From positions 55,803,075 through 55,867,074 of the forward strand of contig OU744725.1 in NCBI GenBank assembly GCA_916613615.1: DNA of 64,000 bases, in the 5' to 3' direction. The notes beneath the pieces were generated by a model, which was given only the letters and a program-made list of their open reading frames with translations, searched no databases and was not told the DNA's origin. The position numbers and the translations under genes were made by a program. Of this stretch, positions 48,484 through 60,292 are shown one piece after another. The stretch is from Steromphala cineraria. Its lineage: Eukaryota > Mollusca > Gastropoda > Trochida > Trochidae. Numbering within the stretch: position 1 is the first letter of the stretch; each line of letters begins with the position of its first letter.

Positions 48484-49251
48484 TTTCAATAGTGAATATT
48501 ATCTTAATCTTTGTCCAATTTGAGTATGGATTCGACAATGTCAATGGACATCAAGTAGATGTATGTTTAAAGAACATTCATAAATAATCTTTAAAAAAAA
48601 AGTTTGTGTCTAAGTTGAATTGATTGAGGATTTTATAAATCTGATTCGTCTGAAAAAAATAGTTTCAAAGATTCTCTATAAATAATAGGCTTGTGATTCA
48701 GGATTCCGTCTAGCTTTAACTAATGCAGTCCAAAACGGGAATCCTTAGATCTTTGATGCTGAATTTCCTGTGTAAAATATTCATTTTTCATAATTGGAGT
48801 TTTAACAGAGTGGACAGCTATGACGTTAAGATGGCCACGATGTAAAGGAGAAGTAAAAACATAAGAAATTACTTCATATTTCAGTTGGGAATGACTCTGT
48901 TTGTGAAGAAGTTATGATGCAGAGTTGTAAGTTTGCTTTAAAATGGATTCAATAATTACAATCTTCAAAGTCAAAATGAAAATATGATGAAAGCTGACAA
49001 AACGAATACAAAGCTTCAGAATATCTTCTCTCCAAATATTATATATAGCCAGAGGATTTAATTCCTAACCACGCTTCTTTAGATTCCTCATCACCCAATT
49101 GTGATTAGATATGATATTAGTTATTATTATAAATTAATACATAACATCTAACACATTCATCCACAAATGACAAATATATGATGCAAACTAGTTTTCAATG
49201 AAAATCTACAAAGAGTCATTTATATGTGCAGAAAACGTTTCAAGCATCTTA
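48484..49251. other. Intergenic, nothing recognised
   Basis: No supported gene or repeat between the two copies of element X. Confidence 0.45.
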
Positions 49252-49252
49252 T

Positions 49253-49594
49253 CTACATAAACTTGTTATAAAGCTTATCAAAAACTACTTTCCTTCTGAA
49301 AGAATTAGATAACTTTTGATTAGTTGACGAGTGCACTTGCCAGGATGGATTTGGCATTGATGAATGGGGAAATCTTACACCTTTTGTCATGACAACTGTT
49401 AAACGTACACCTTTACATCGATCGTTGTATGATTGCATTGTTTTAATACACCAAAATGCTTGCAAATAATGGTCGTCAACCCATGAACATCGCTTAGTGT
49501 GCAAACGAATTCTAGTTGCATTTCCTGATGATAAAATACTTAAAAATGCATTGGGCAGTGTTTCTTTTACAAAACTGGTGATTGAACAAATATT
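49253..49594 (-). pseudogene. Unrecognised frame, element X copy 2
   Basis: The frame is open for about 113 codons, from just after a TGA near 49595 to the TAG at 49253. It has no ATG at its start, so it is a fragment. It contains RCSWVDDHYLQAFWCIKTMQ, RLTVVMTKGVRFPHSS and HSSTNQKLSNSFRRKVV before ending DKLYNKFM. I recognise no family. The conserved C-terminus shared with 48293-48400 shows that it was a protein-coding repeat; DNA just past the stop (ATAAGAT) is shared too. It could be part of a transposon or a multicopy host gene. Confidence 0.55.
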
Positions 49595-50038
49595 TATTCA
49601 TATTTACTTCCATAAAAATTGTCAACAACATATGTTGACTATTAACGTTCAACCTTTCAGGCCTGATTTTGATCCTATTTCGTCGTGTTCTAAGTCACGC
49701 ATTAAACTGACGATGCCTTGTCGACGTCGAAGTTTATCCCCACTCTATGGGGACATAGGGGAGGGGGATTTGGCTGTTGTTAACATTCTAGTTTCTAAAC
49801 ATATAATGTCAATCACAGGTACACATGTAGATATCTGAAGGGTTATCGTGTACATATAAGAATGCATTTGCTACTGTTGGCACTTAATGATGGCTTGAAT
49901 GGTATTGGTGTGGCTCCGGTTCAAGGGCTGAAAGCCACTGTTACAGTAACACTGACCTTGAAGAAACGTCGCTGGCTCGACAAACAAACCTACGTTGTGA
50001 CCATAGACTATGGTAGACACTAAGAGTAAGACAGCATA
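49595..50038. other. Intergenic, possibly part of an old transposon
   Basis: A 113-codon plus-strand frame (49497-49838, alternative start) is antisense to element X and has no recognised domain. The region leads into the transposase relic at 50039. Confidence 0.35.
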
Positions 50039-50119
50039 CTGACCTACAGTCCAGATATGAATCCTATTGACCTTGGTAGGGATAAAATTAAGAGTGCTTT
50101 TCGACGTTTGGATAGTCCT
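50039..50119 (+). pseudogene. DDE transposase C-terminal relic (Tc1/IS630-like)
   Basis: The translation TYSPDMNPIDLGRDKIKSAF followed by RRLDS matches the family signature around the last catalytic acidic residue (YSPDLNPIE), with D in place of E. The frame upstream is closed by a stop within a few codons, and no helix-turn-helix or terminal repeats were found. This is a very degraded remnant of a different element from the one at 39853. Confidence 0.7.
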
Positions 50120-51295
50120 CCTTCTACCTTGTGTAAGTTATCAAATCCTCCTGTAACAGCATTGTACGTATATTATGACAACTGCTAATGTAACACAAAA
50201 GTTAACAGAAGTTTAAAACCTTAAAATGCCAGTGGTAGAGTAATTATAAAATGCTCAATATGAAAACTCCAAACTGTTTTTCCGTCGATGCAAATAAGAT
50301 TAAGGCAGCATTTCATGATCCAATTTTTCTTCTATCGTATTAAAATAGTAATATGCAAGTAACTGATTTTCGTAACACAAAGCATTTTGTTTGTTTAATC
50401 TTTATAAATTTTGATCCAATATATTCAACAGAAAATAGTTTGTGAATGATAGTTTCCACTTTCCAAATATTTAAAGTAAATGACAACCATTTAAGACAAA
50501 AACTATGATATATCAACATAATAAGTAGCCCTTATTATTGATACTGTCAGATATTGATTTTTACACCTGAATATGTGAAACAATGTAAGGCCAACTATGG
50601 GATATAAAACAATGCTGCAAGAAACTCTCATCAGATATGAAGAGTTTTAAGACAACCTTGCCATTATCCACACATTGCTCAAATAATTCGCCAAGTTATT
50701 GTGAAGACTACATGTTCATCAGCCAATTATCAGGATTTGGCAGGCGATGCCACGCTCCTAACAGAAATGAGCACCTGAGCATAGTATAGAGGGAATTAAC
50801 ACTGCTATAGTTAAAGGACAAAATCCGAATTCTGAAGTTTCATTAGCCATGGGGAAATGAAACTGTGTCTACGAAATGTCAATAAAATCTAAAAAGATAT
50901 GGTCATTACATGAGAGAGATTTTATACTAATTTTCACTTCCTACTACTAATCAATAACCTTTTAAAAGGTAGTTTGTGCTTCTGTAAAAATGCTACTCTT
51001 TTGTCATGAAGGATTTTGATTTGGCCTCTGGTGTTGTTAACTTCACACATCAAAAGCCAATTCTTGAGATCATGAATTGTACCTCAGATTGCTTGCGAAA
51101 ATATTTCCCTAAAGCATAATTAATGAACACAATTCTAAGGCTTCTTGTCTCTCAAGCTACATACCCTTAGGGAATGATTATTAACAACAGGTCTTCGGTA
51201 AACAAAGAAAGCTCCCCGAGGAAAAGTCGTTGATGTATGAGGAATATTTCACTCTGAGGTCACAGCACGAAGATCTGGCATTAACGTCTAATTAG
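50120..51295. other. Intergenic, nothing recognised
   Basis: No reading frame above 60 codons and no recognised repeat. Confidence 0.5.
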
Positions 51296-51394
51296 TTTGA
51301 TGTCAATAAGCACAACACTCCATCATCACCCTGACACTTGCAAGGTCAACAAGTTGTCTCTTGAGAGGACGCAAAGGACTGGCGTGTGTCACAA
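51296..51394 (+). repeat. Dispersed block L, copy 1
   Basis: TTGATGTCAATAAGCACAAC, then CATCATCACC and AAGGTCAACAAGTTGTCTC recur in related form at 58872, 60293 and 61688, all in the same orientation. This copy directly precedes the 39-bp array. Confidence 0.6.
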
Positions 51395-52395
51395 ATGCAT
51401 GAATTCAAAGCCTAGGACGGGCGTATGTCTAACATGCATGAAGTTAAAGCCTAGGACAAGCGTCTATCTGTCATGTATGAAGTTAAAGCCTACAACAAGC
51501 GTCTATCTGTCATGCATGAAGTTAAAGCCTAGGACAAGCGTCTATCTGTCATGTATGAAGTTAAAGCCTAGGACAAGCGTCTATCTGTCATGTATGAAGT
51601 TAAAGCCTAGGACAAGCGTTTATCTGTCATGTATGAAGTTAAAGCCTAGGACAAGCGTCTATCTGTCATGTATGAAGTTAAAGCCTAGGACAAGCGTCTA
51701 TCTGTCATGTATGAAGTTAAAGCCTAGGACAAGCGTTTATCTGTCATGTATGAAGTTAAAGCCTAGGACAAGCGTCAATCTGTCATGTATGAAGATAAAG
51801 CCTAGGACAAGCATATATTTAACATTAGGACCAGCGTGTATCTGCCATGCATAAAGTTAAAACCTAGGACTATCATATATCTTATATGCATAAAGTTAAA
51901 GCCTAGGATAAGCTTTTATCTGTCATGCATAAAGTTAAAGCCTAGGACCAGCGTGTATCTGTCATGCATAAAATTAAACCCTAGGACAAGCGTGTATCTG
52001 TCATGTATGAAGTTTAAACCTAGGACAAGCATATATTTAACATTAGGAACAGCGTGTATCTGTCATGCCTAAAGTTAAAGCCTAGGACCAGCGTGTATCT
52101 AACATGGATGAAGTTAAAGCCTAGGACAGGAGTGTATCTAATATTGATGAAGTTTAAGCCTAGGACAAGCATATATTTAACATTAGGACCAGCTTGTATC
52201 TGTCATGCATAACATTAAACCCTAGGACAAGCGTCTATCTGTCATGTATGAAGTTTCAACCTAGGACAAGCGTCTATCTGTCATGTATGAAGTTAAAGCC
52301 TAGGACAAGCATATATTTAACATTAGGACCAGCGTGTATCTGCCATGCATAAAGTAAAAACCTTACAAAAACCTGTACCTAACATGCATTAAGTT
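51395..52395 (+). repeat. Minisatellite, 39-bp unit, about 24 copies, open in frame
   Basis: The unit starts GAAGTTAAAGCCTAGGACAA and ends TATCTGTCATGTAT. Since 39 is a multiple of three the array keeps one frame, encoding KLKPRTSVYLSCM repeats. The frame opens at ATG 51300 in block L and closes at 51854; a second frame runs 51836-52072. A variant containing ATATATTTAACATTAGGA appears at about 51812, 52027, 52168 and 52308 and breaks the frame. No signal peptide or known domain is seen. The open frame is probably a consequence of unit length, but a repeat protein cannot be excluded. Confidence 0.9.
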
Positions 52396-52741
52396 AAAGT
52401 CAGACAATGATTTCTTAAATACCAAAATTGCACAACTCGTATTGACGTGGTCGACTCCCACAACTCCTTACTGTTAATGAACAAGCTTTCACTCTTAAGT
52501 CTGTCAATTGACGTCATTGAAGGTTTGACATTTGTCGGAAGGGTATTGTTGGAAATAATGCTAACCGAGTCGATAATATCTGGTACTAATGTTACACCTT
52601 TAATGACTTGAAAGACATCATTTTGTCGAAATCCATACAAATGCATGCAGAATAAGCTGTCTTTTTAGTAGAAACACAGCACTATTAAATATGGCTATAT
52701 TGGACATTTAACTAAATTTACAATTACAATGGTTAATTATA
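52396..52741. other. Intergenic, nothing recognised
   Basis: An 85-codon minus frame (52389-52646) from a non-standard or weak start has no recognised domain. Confidence 0.4.
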
Positions 52742-53182
52742 TAGAGGATATCTTTTGTTTTGAGTGTGATATCACTTATCTCTCATCGAGTGACGGGGTA
52801 GAGCCAGTATTTTCACGAGTGGCGCAGCCACGAGTGAAAATATAGGCTTTACCCCGTCACGAGATGAGAGATAAGTTATATCACACTCAAATCAAAAGAT
52901 ATTCTGTTTATTATATGCCCCTGTGGTCGAAAATGTGGTAATTCGTGTCCAAAAGGCTTTGACTCGAGAGTTTTCTGGTGACGTCATACCATTGTTGATC
53001 GTAACTTAGCGACGGCGATGACGTCGCGTTGATTGTAGAAGTGACGTCAAACCATTGTACACATGACGTCATCCCCTCTGTGATATTTTCACTGACTTGA
53101 AAAAGTGATATCACACTCAGTGGCGCGAACACTTTTCTAGAACTGAGAAATCAGTCTCTCACCGCTTTGCATATAATAAAAA
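52742..53182. mobile_element. Family H palindromic element, copy 2 (best copy)
   Basis: Part one, 52742-52906, is a foldback with arms AGTGTGATATCACTT, ATCTCTCATCGAGTGACGGG and complements around the core GAGTGGCGCAGCCAC. Part two, 52907-53182, runs from CTGTTTATTATATGC to its inverse GCATATAATAAA. Part two contains TGACGTCA at 52979, 53042 and 53064 plus TGACGTCG at 53019. It aligns along its length with the reverse complement of 60852-61140. No coding capacity. Confidence 0.8.
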
Positions 53183-54303
53183 GTGCAACTCTTGTTTTTT
53201 GAATATCACATAGAAGTTTTTTTGTTCTTATAATGTGATAAGTGATAAGATGATACACTTGTGCGTGGTATTCGGATCAGAAACAGGCTTGGTTTGTGAA
53301 AATGTTTTTTTAGCACTTCCGAAATCTCGGATAACACATGCGGTATTTTAATCGTTTTGTTCAAAATGATATGTAATGCTTGAAATTCAAAATGCTCAAT
53401 ATGGAAAACATTTTCAAATATTTCATAGTTTAAAGTTAATATTTGCATATATATTGGACAAGGGACAAAAGCCTGGCAATGTATAAAGTTCACTTATTGG
53501 GTTCATGCATAATGTATAAAGCAATAATTTTATGATCGCTGACAATTACCTTTAAAATGACAATAGATGTATTTAGGTAATATTTCGTTAATACACAATT
53601 TACCCTTAAACTTTGCTCGCGTATTTCAGTTACAATCACTGGTAGAGTTCTGAATCAATTTCTTGGTTTTCTGAATTGTTGAAATATTTTTTTATTTGAT
53701 TCATATCTATAATTCCCGCAGCAGTTGGTACTCTATTCAATAGGCAGGCAAATTAAAAAACATCTTATAACAATTCTTACATATTCTTATATCTCATAAT
53801 TTTAAGAAAACAAAATCTTTCTTACTTCATTGGTTAAACAATATTCCTCATGATTTATTTACAAAACATTTCATGGAAATTATAACCTTAAAATCAACAG
53901 AGCTATTTTGTGACATTAATATATGCCGATGTGTTTAACTTGAAATAAAGGCATACAACGACCTGATTGTGTATCCCTGTAAGCGATGTATTCAATTTAG
54001 ATTGATTTGAGGTTCCACAGTAACCCAGTACCGAATGTTCCTATGCTTTACCATGTACACTGAATCACCCATGGGACTTTTGATCAGGCTAATCTGTACT
54101 GAAACAAACCACCCTTGATGTGACTAAGCCAATGCAACTTCTACACCGATTGGACCTGCGAACCTCTCAGGACAAAAGGCTTTGGTCTGTTGTCGAGGAA
54201 TTATGCTAGTAGGTTCAGCTTTTCGCCAATACTTACATGTTCTCAGCCTGTCAGGGGACAAGGTTTCGTAAAATTCAAGTTTCTGCTTGCATCAACGACT
54301 AAG
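53183..54303. other. Intergenic, nothing recognised
   Basis: A 95-codon minus frame (53206-53493) shows no recognised domain. Confidence 0.45.
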
Positions 54304-54590
54304 ATATCTTTTCCCATTATCTGAAATTAAGATCTTTCATTGGATTATTGTTTCATAAAGATATGTGTTTCCATTATCTCAAATCAAGATCTTTCATTGG
54401 ACTGTTGTTTCATAAAGATATGCTTCTCCACTTTCTCAAATCAAGATCTTTCATTGGACTATTGTTTCATAAAGATATGTTTTCCCATTATCTCAAATCA
54501 AGATCTTTCAATGGACTATTGTTTCATAAAGATATGTTTTTCCACCTTCTCAAATCAAGATCTTTCATTGGACTATTGTTTCATAACAAA
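54304..54590 (+). repeat. Tandem repeat, 57-bp unit, five copies
   Basis: AAGATCTTTCATTGGACTAT starts each unit (54329, 54386, 54443, 54500, 54557), followed by TGTTTCATAAAGATATG and a CCATTATCTCAAATC or CCACCTTCTCAAATC variant that roughly alternates. Because 57 is 3 x 19, at least two frames stay open across the array (88 and 126 codons). They mirror each other's periodicity and are not credible genes. Confidence 0.95.
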
Positions 54591-56697
54591 ACTCAAGGGC
54601 GGGTAATTCCATTACACATTTTCCTGATGAAAATTCCCCAGGTGTCATATAGTGCAGACCATCGGATGCCTTTAACTTTGATAACCGAGGGATCTAACGT
54701 TCCCAGATGTTCTATGTGTAGCTATTAATTGGGTTCTTTTTCTTTCATTCTGAAGCGACATCTTTCTGTTAATTGTTATTTGACGTTCGATAGCAACTGG
54801 TCCATCTTTCGGTTAAGATAAGTAAGTTCACCGAGTAACCTTTAAAATTAAAATGAAGACAACATGCACATACGTAATATTATTCATTAAAATACCTATT
54901 GTATTATCAAGCCCGTAAAAGAAAATCTTATTCATATTCTACTATATGTCTACATCTGATACTAAGATAGTGGCCGTGAACAGTTATATTTTCAAAATAA
55001 TCAATTCTAAAATTACTTGTGCTACTAAGTAATAGAACAATTTGGTTGAATGGAATACTGTTTCTCATCTGAGAAAAACTAAAAAAACTAAAAATATTCC
55101 ATGTTTTATTGCCAAGAAGAGATATCACCATCACTTCCATTTTGTTCGCCTCAATCACCTTTAAAGAGAATGTATGTTATGTATTTCAGATATGACGTCT
55201 GCATACACAGAGGATCTTAAGGGACTCGTTATTGAAAACTCAATTTGCATACCACGGAATGATTAAGTTCCTTACTACCGAATTTAAAAACAAAACAAAA
55301 CTAGCTGACTTATGGCTGGCAAGGGTATTGCATCAAGATTGCAAACCTCTTTTAAACCACTTTAAATTTTGAAAATTTAAACTTGAAAATTAAGAAATGT
55401 AATATTTGTAAAAATTGCATTTTCCCAGCAAACGAAGAATTTTTTTCCTTAAATTTTTTTTTGGAAATCTGCGTAAATGTTCCCAAAAGATATCCGAACA
55501 CCATAGACTGATAAACTATAAAGTGAAAAGAAAATTATGGCACGTGTGAAATATTAACCATTACTTAAACTCACATTTGAAATATTAAACTAACATTTGA
55601 AATATGAAAGTCACATTTTAAATCATATGAAAATCCTACTATGAACTTACTTTTTCTAATAAAGACTTAACCTATGAAAAAATACATCTGTCAATTTTCA
55701 TTGTTAAATTGCTTCAGTTCATAATTCCCAGTTTTAAAAAAAACCCTGCAAAACGTTTTACTGTGTGCAATTTTTACTCCTGTTTTCATGAATTTTAAAC
55801 ACTAGTTCGTCATGTGCTGTGAGTTAATTTAACCTTCATAGATCCCCATTCGAACCACATTTCCATTTTAATGAACCGCGGATGCCAACAAGTCACGGGA
55901 TCGTGTGGTATTACTGCAGTAATTGTTCTATTCCATTCTGGTTAATTGCATTTATAATGGAGTTAACCAAATATATCTAAAGTAACAATCCTGTTGAATC
56001 TTTCACAAATGATAATCAAATATGGCATTAATTATTCTTATAGACTTTGTTTCTTGAAATGAATTGAGTGTGTACATATTTAAAAAGCTTTTGTATTAGC
56101 CTTTATTTGTGTTCCCATGTACAAAGGGAAATAATATATTGAAAAATAATTGAGAATTGATCCAGTTTCACTTTTCTGATTGCTATCATATCGCCCACAG
56201 CATCATAGTATCACGTAACTAACAGTCAATTACTATATTTGTAAAGAAATAATTGGAAATTCAAAATTCTTTTCAGTGGAGGAAAACAGAAAAAGGTGAA
56301 TCCAATTCAATTGCACTTCTTTGATGCATTATCTTTTAATTAATTAAAGTGCATTACTCATATTATCATAAACAGAAATAAGCTAAAGTTTACTGAGTGC
56401 ATCGTTTGTTTGGTGCAAACATTCATAATTCTCTATTCATTTGCAATGCAAATCATGGTCCCATTACAGATGCTTTTATTCTGACACACAAACTATGAGA
56501 AGGCAGTTAGCACATTTTGTTGTATGAATTTATATAAGCATGAAATATTATGGATAATAAGATAGTAAAATGAAATCATAACTTACAAAATGTAATTGAT
56601 TAAACAAGGTGGTCTTGCACAATGAAGAAACATTTGATCACCAACGCTACTTGACAGATACCATAAACCTTCTTGTACGGTGTAATGGTTGCACCCA
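54591..56697. other. Intergenic, nothing recognised
   Basis: More than 2 kb of AT-rich sequence with only a 76-codon minus frame (54928-55158) lacking any domain. Confidence 0.5.
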
Positions 56698-57055
56698 TTA
56701 AAGGGGCAGTAGCACTTTTTTTGAACATTTTTCAAATGTTCACTGATAATTGTACGTTAATGCAAAATGTATTATTTTGATATTGTCAAAAATCTCATAT
56801 TAAACAGACCAATCATCCATAGTTAGAGGACACAGTATGAAGATTAACATAAACTCCATTGGCGGCCATTTTGTGTGAACACATTTTATTCATTTTGTGT
56901 AAGAAAAAGGAATCGCATGGCTAAACTTTACTTATATATTTGAATTATTACTGCTCCATTTAGTTTAAATATATTGTCTTTCAATTGAAACCATTAATTT
57001 TCATTGTCCTGACAACACCTTATATCCCCCTAAAAACGTGCTACTGACCCTTTAA
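56698..57055 (-). mobile_element. Family A MITE, copy 14
   Basis: Full-length reverse copy; the right terminus reads CTACTGACCCTTTAA. Confidence 0.92.
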
Positions 57056-57710
57056 TGACTACTGGTAATAACGCGTACAGTATTAAACAAAAAACGTTAT
57101 GTTCCTGCCGTCTTAAATTCTTAAACCTTCAGCCTTTCTTCAAAATGTATTCCCCATTATGATAACAAGGTGCCTCATGTGAAAAAAAAGAACAAGACAG
57201 AGATTTTAGAGTTCAAATAACACGTATTCATTTTCAATAATTTTCAAAATACAGGACAGGACATTATTCGGACATTTTAATCACATAGTGATGTTTCACT
57301 CAGATGTGGATAAAAGCATCAACATGATTCCTTCATTTAGTATAGTGTATATTTATTGAATGGCATTTCATATTAAAACTTGGGATATTATGCAAATATT
57401 GATGTTGTAATTATACCCGATAGCTTGTTTGAACTTTCACCCATGAGTATGAGGAGTGGGTCATATTAATATCTGTCATAAAGGGGACATAGTTTATAGA
57501 CTGACTAGAGATGGCTCAAGAACACGTTTATGTAACTAATGATAGCATCATTATTATCTTCTCCTAGGGGAATCTAGGGCGATTGATGTGAAGTGAACCA
57601 TGGACAGAATTATCTGTTAAGGCAGGACAACCCTACAGGATCAAACAAATAGATAGTTATATGAGTGCAAAGGGGGTTAAAATCATAACATCTGTTGTGA
57701 CACTGAGCTT
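57056..57710. other. Intergenic, nothing recognised
   Basis: No supported feature. Confidence 0.5.
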
Positions 57711-57719
57711 ATGGACTTC

Positions 57720-58054
57720 AACCACTCCCCATAGAGGTAGATCAAGTCATAAAATGTTGACCCTACCTCTGTTCGAATCAGACCGAATCCGTGGTTTCCC
57801 CTTGGGTACAAATTGCACCACAATCCATTTGTATTTTATAAGCAAATGACAACATTTCTAGCATGGAAAGGTTGGTTTACATCACAATGCATTTGTCATG
57901 ACTTTTATGCTTTTACGATAGCGGCGCTGATTGCACAACTAACTCTGATTGCCTCCATTCAGGCATCTCCTATTCTAGAACACAAAGTCGGCTTACTGGA
58001 ACAGAGGCTAGATCAACACTTCATGACTTGATCTGCCTCTGTGGTGAGAGAATG
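57720..58054 (+). mobile_element. Family B MITE, copy 9 (diverged)
   Basis: Forward copy whose left end is altered (CCACTCCCCATAGAGG). Flanks ATGGACTTC and ATGGACCAA agree at six of nine positions, consistent with a decayed 9-bp duplication. Confidence 0.8.
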
Positions 58055-58369
58055 ATGGACCAATACATCTGAGAGGGTTCATTAATGAGGTATTTAAGTA
58101 AACTTCCCTGTAAGTAGTTGCAAAAAGAGATAAGACCTGTGCAAATGGTCAGTGTTGATAATTTAACAACATAAACCTTTATTTGTTGAAATCCATCTAT
58201 TGTTAAATTCTATGTCAGCGATATTATTCTACCATATTTATTAAAGGTTTTCATAATAATTTGCTATGACGTATATGTGGCATTACACCTCAAAATTATT
58301 TGATTGTTTAACGATGAACTTTGACCTTTATGGAGCTTCTTTGAAAGGCATTTAGAAGCTGGTTGATTA

Positions 58370-58510
58370 AGAAGAACAAGTTATATGGATAGTCAACTTC
58401 TTTGTTGCATGAAATGCGACGTTTCAGTGTTGATAACGGTGTTAGTATCTACACCGAAACGTCGCATTTCATGCAATATAGTAGTTGACTATCCATATAA
58501 CTTGTTCTTC
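58370..58510. repeat. Hairpin element J
   Basis: Arms of about 55 bp contain AACAAGTTATATGGATAGTC and TGCATGAAATGCGACGTTTC with their complements, around a 30-bp loop. TTTATGGAGCT occurs at 58326-58336 and 58514-58524. It could be a target duplication, although the left copy is 33 bp from the hairpin. Confidence 0.75.
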
Positions 58511-58524
58511 TTCTTTATGGAGCT

Positions 58525-58871
58525 ATTCTGTGGGACAATAAAGTATGAACTTACCTGAACTCAAAGGATGAAATTTATTCAAATGTACTACCACAGATCT
58601 AAGGACTTATGCGTCAGTTTACCATTAACTGTTCAGGGTTCATTTTGTCTTTCATACATATTTAATCATATCTCCTCAAACAAAAACAATTCAGAGCAAA
58701 ATTATTCTAGTATGCTGGTTAGATTCTTTTAAAGGATTATCTTCTGCTATAGAATGATCAAGACAACATGATATTTCAGAAGGGTGTTATGTCAATTTGG
58801 ATCCATCCTCAACATTACCTACCATTCTATCATCAAAATCAAAATATTCTCAGAACACAACAACACCAACC
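58525..58871. other. Intergenic, nothing recognised
   Basis: No supported feature. Confidence 0.4.
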
Positions 58872-58975
58872 CTAGTCTGATGTCAATAAGCACAACACTG
58901 TAGTATCATCCTTATTAATGTGAGGTCAACTTTCTTTGGAATGAAATGGCGAGGAGTTTGCATCAATGTACTGTT
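58872..58975 (+). repeat. Dispersed block L, copy 2
   Basis: CTGATGTCAATAAGCACAAC, then TGTGAGGTCAACTTTC and GGAATGAAATGGCGAGGA. Confidence 0.55.
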
Positions 58976-59801
58976 ACAGTGTACAATTAATAGAGATTAT
59001 TACATGAGTAATTGTGTCATACATGTATGACCTTTACGAAAGTGTCATTGTTTTGTATTGCCCAATGAGAGTGAGGGTCATGCACCGATTTGCACCAATT
59101 TCGTAAAAGTCACACACTGCCGAGGGTGATAATTTCTTTGTTATCGATTGAATGTCACTTCATTCATTCAGAAAAATCCAGAAAACGGACAGCTCCTCTT
59201 GCGACGGCTGGCAATATTGTCGTCACAAACAATGACGTCACAGGTGTAAAAATACGGGAACTAGCGCTCCAACAATCGTTACTAGGCAAAAGTTATATGT
59301 GCACATGTCCTCATATTGAAAATATGACATTGCTTATTTTCAACCCTATGGGTAATAAAGAATGGTATAAAACCTACATCGACCTTGAAACATGATTTTG
59401 AAGATATTAATGTTTACATGAACAAGTACGATACCTCTGGTGCCAAAATCTAAAAATGATCAAAAGCTGGTTATAATCTAAATGGACGAAGTTATAGAAA
59501 TAAGAAAAAAGGTACTTTAATTGTCTTGCCTAAACTAAACTCATGACATGAAGTTTGATTAATTGTGACGTCTTAATGAAAGTGTATGCATGTATTCTAG
59601 TTATATGGACATATATATCAAATTGTTCAACATAAACTATTTAGAACAGACATAATTAAAATAAACTGATTTGGTATTTGAAAAGCAACAGCTAAACCAC
59701 AGACAGAACACGGCCACGTGGTACTTCGTAAATCTCTTTTATAAAAATATGTTATAAAACCAAATTGTGCCAATGCTAAAAACGTACACATTTATCCTAC
59801 T
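58976..59801. other. Intergenic, no supported gene
   Basis: A 101-codon plus frame (59090-59395) has no recognised domain and no obvious signals. A perfect TGACGTCA occurs near 59233. Confidence 0.4.
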
Positions 59802-60165
59802 TTAAAGGGGCAGTAGCACGTTTTTTGATAATTTCATATTTGAAAATTATCATTGCTAATTGTAAGTTAATGCTAAATATATTATTTTGACAGTGTCAAA
59901 AATCTCATTACACAAACCAATCATGCATAGTCAGAGAACAAAGTATGAAGATTCACTTAAAATCCATTGGCGGCCATTTTGTGTGAACACCTTTTATTCA
60001 TTTTGTGTAAGAAAAAGCAAACGCATGGCTAAACTTCACGTTATATATTTGAATTATTACCGCTCCATTTAGTTTACATACATTGTCTTTCAATTGGAAC
60101 CATTAATTTTCATTTTCCTTGACATCCCCTTATATTTCCCCTAAAACGTGCTACTGCCCCTTTAA
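59802..60165 (-). mobile_element. Family A MITE, copy 15
   Basis: Full-length reverse copy with both termini intact. Confidence 0.93.
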
Positions 60166-60292
60166 ATTGAACTCAAACAACACTGCGTCACCAACACTAT
60201 AGAAAATGTTGATTTACATATATTTGGTAGACAGGGAACGCTCTCTAGGGTAAAATCAGGTCAAAATCACCACGCTCGACAGTCACTTCTAG

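Noticed and set aside
49497..49838. 113-codon plus frame
   Set aside because: Opens from an alternative start, is partly antisense to element X, and shows no recognised domain.
59090..59395. 101-codon plus frame
   Set aside because: No recognised domain, start context or neighbouring exon signals; left as intergenic.
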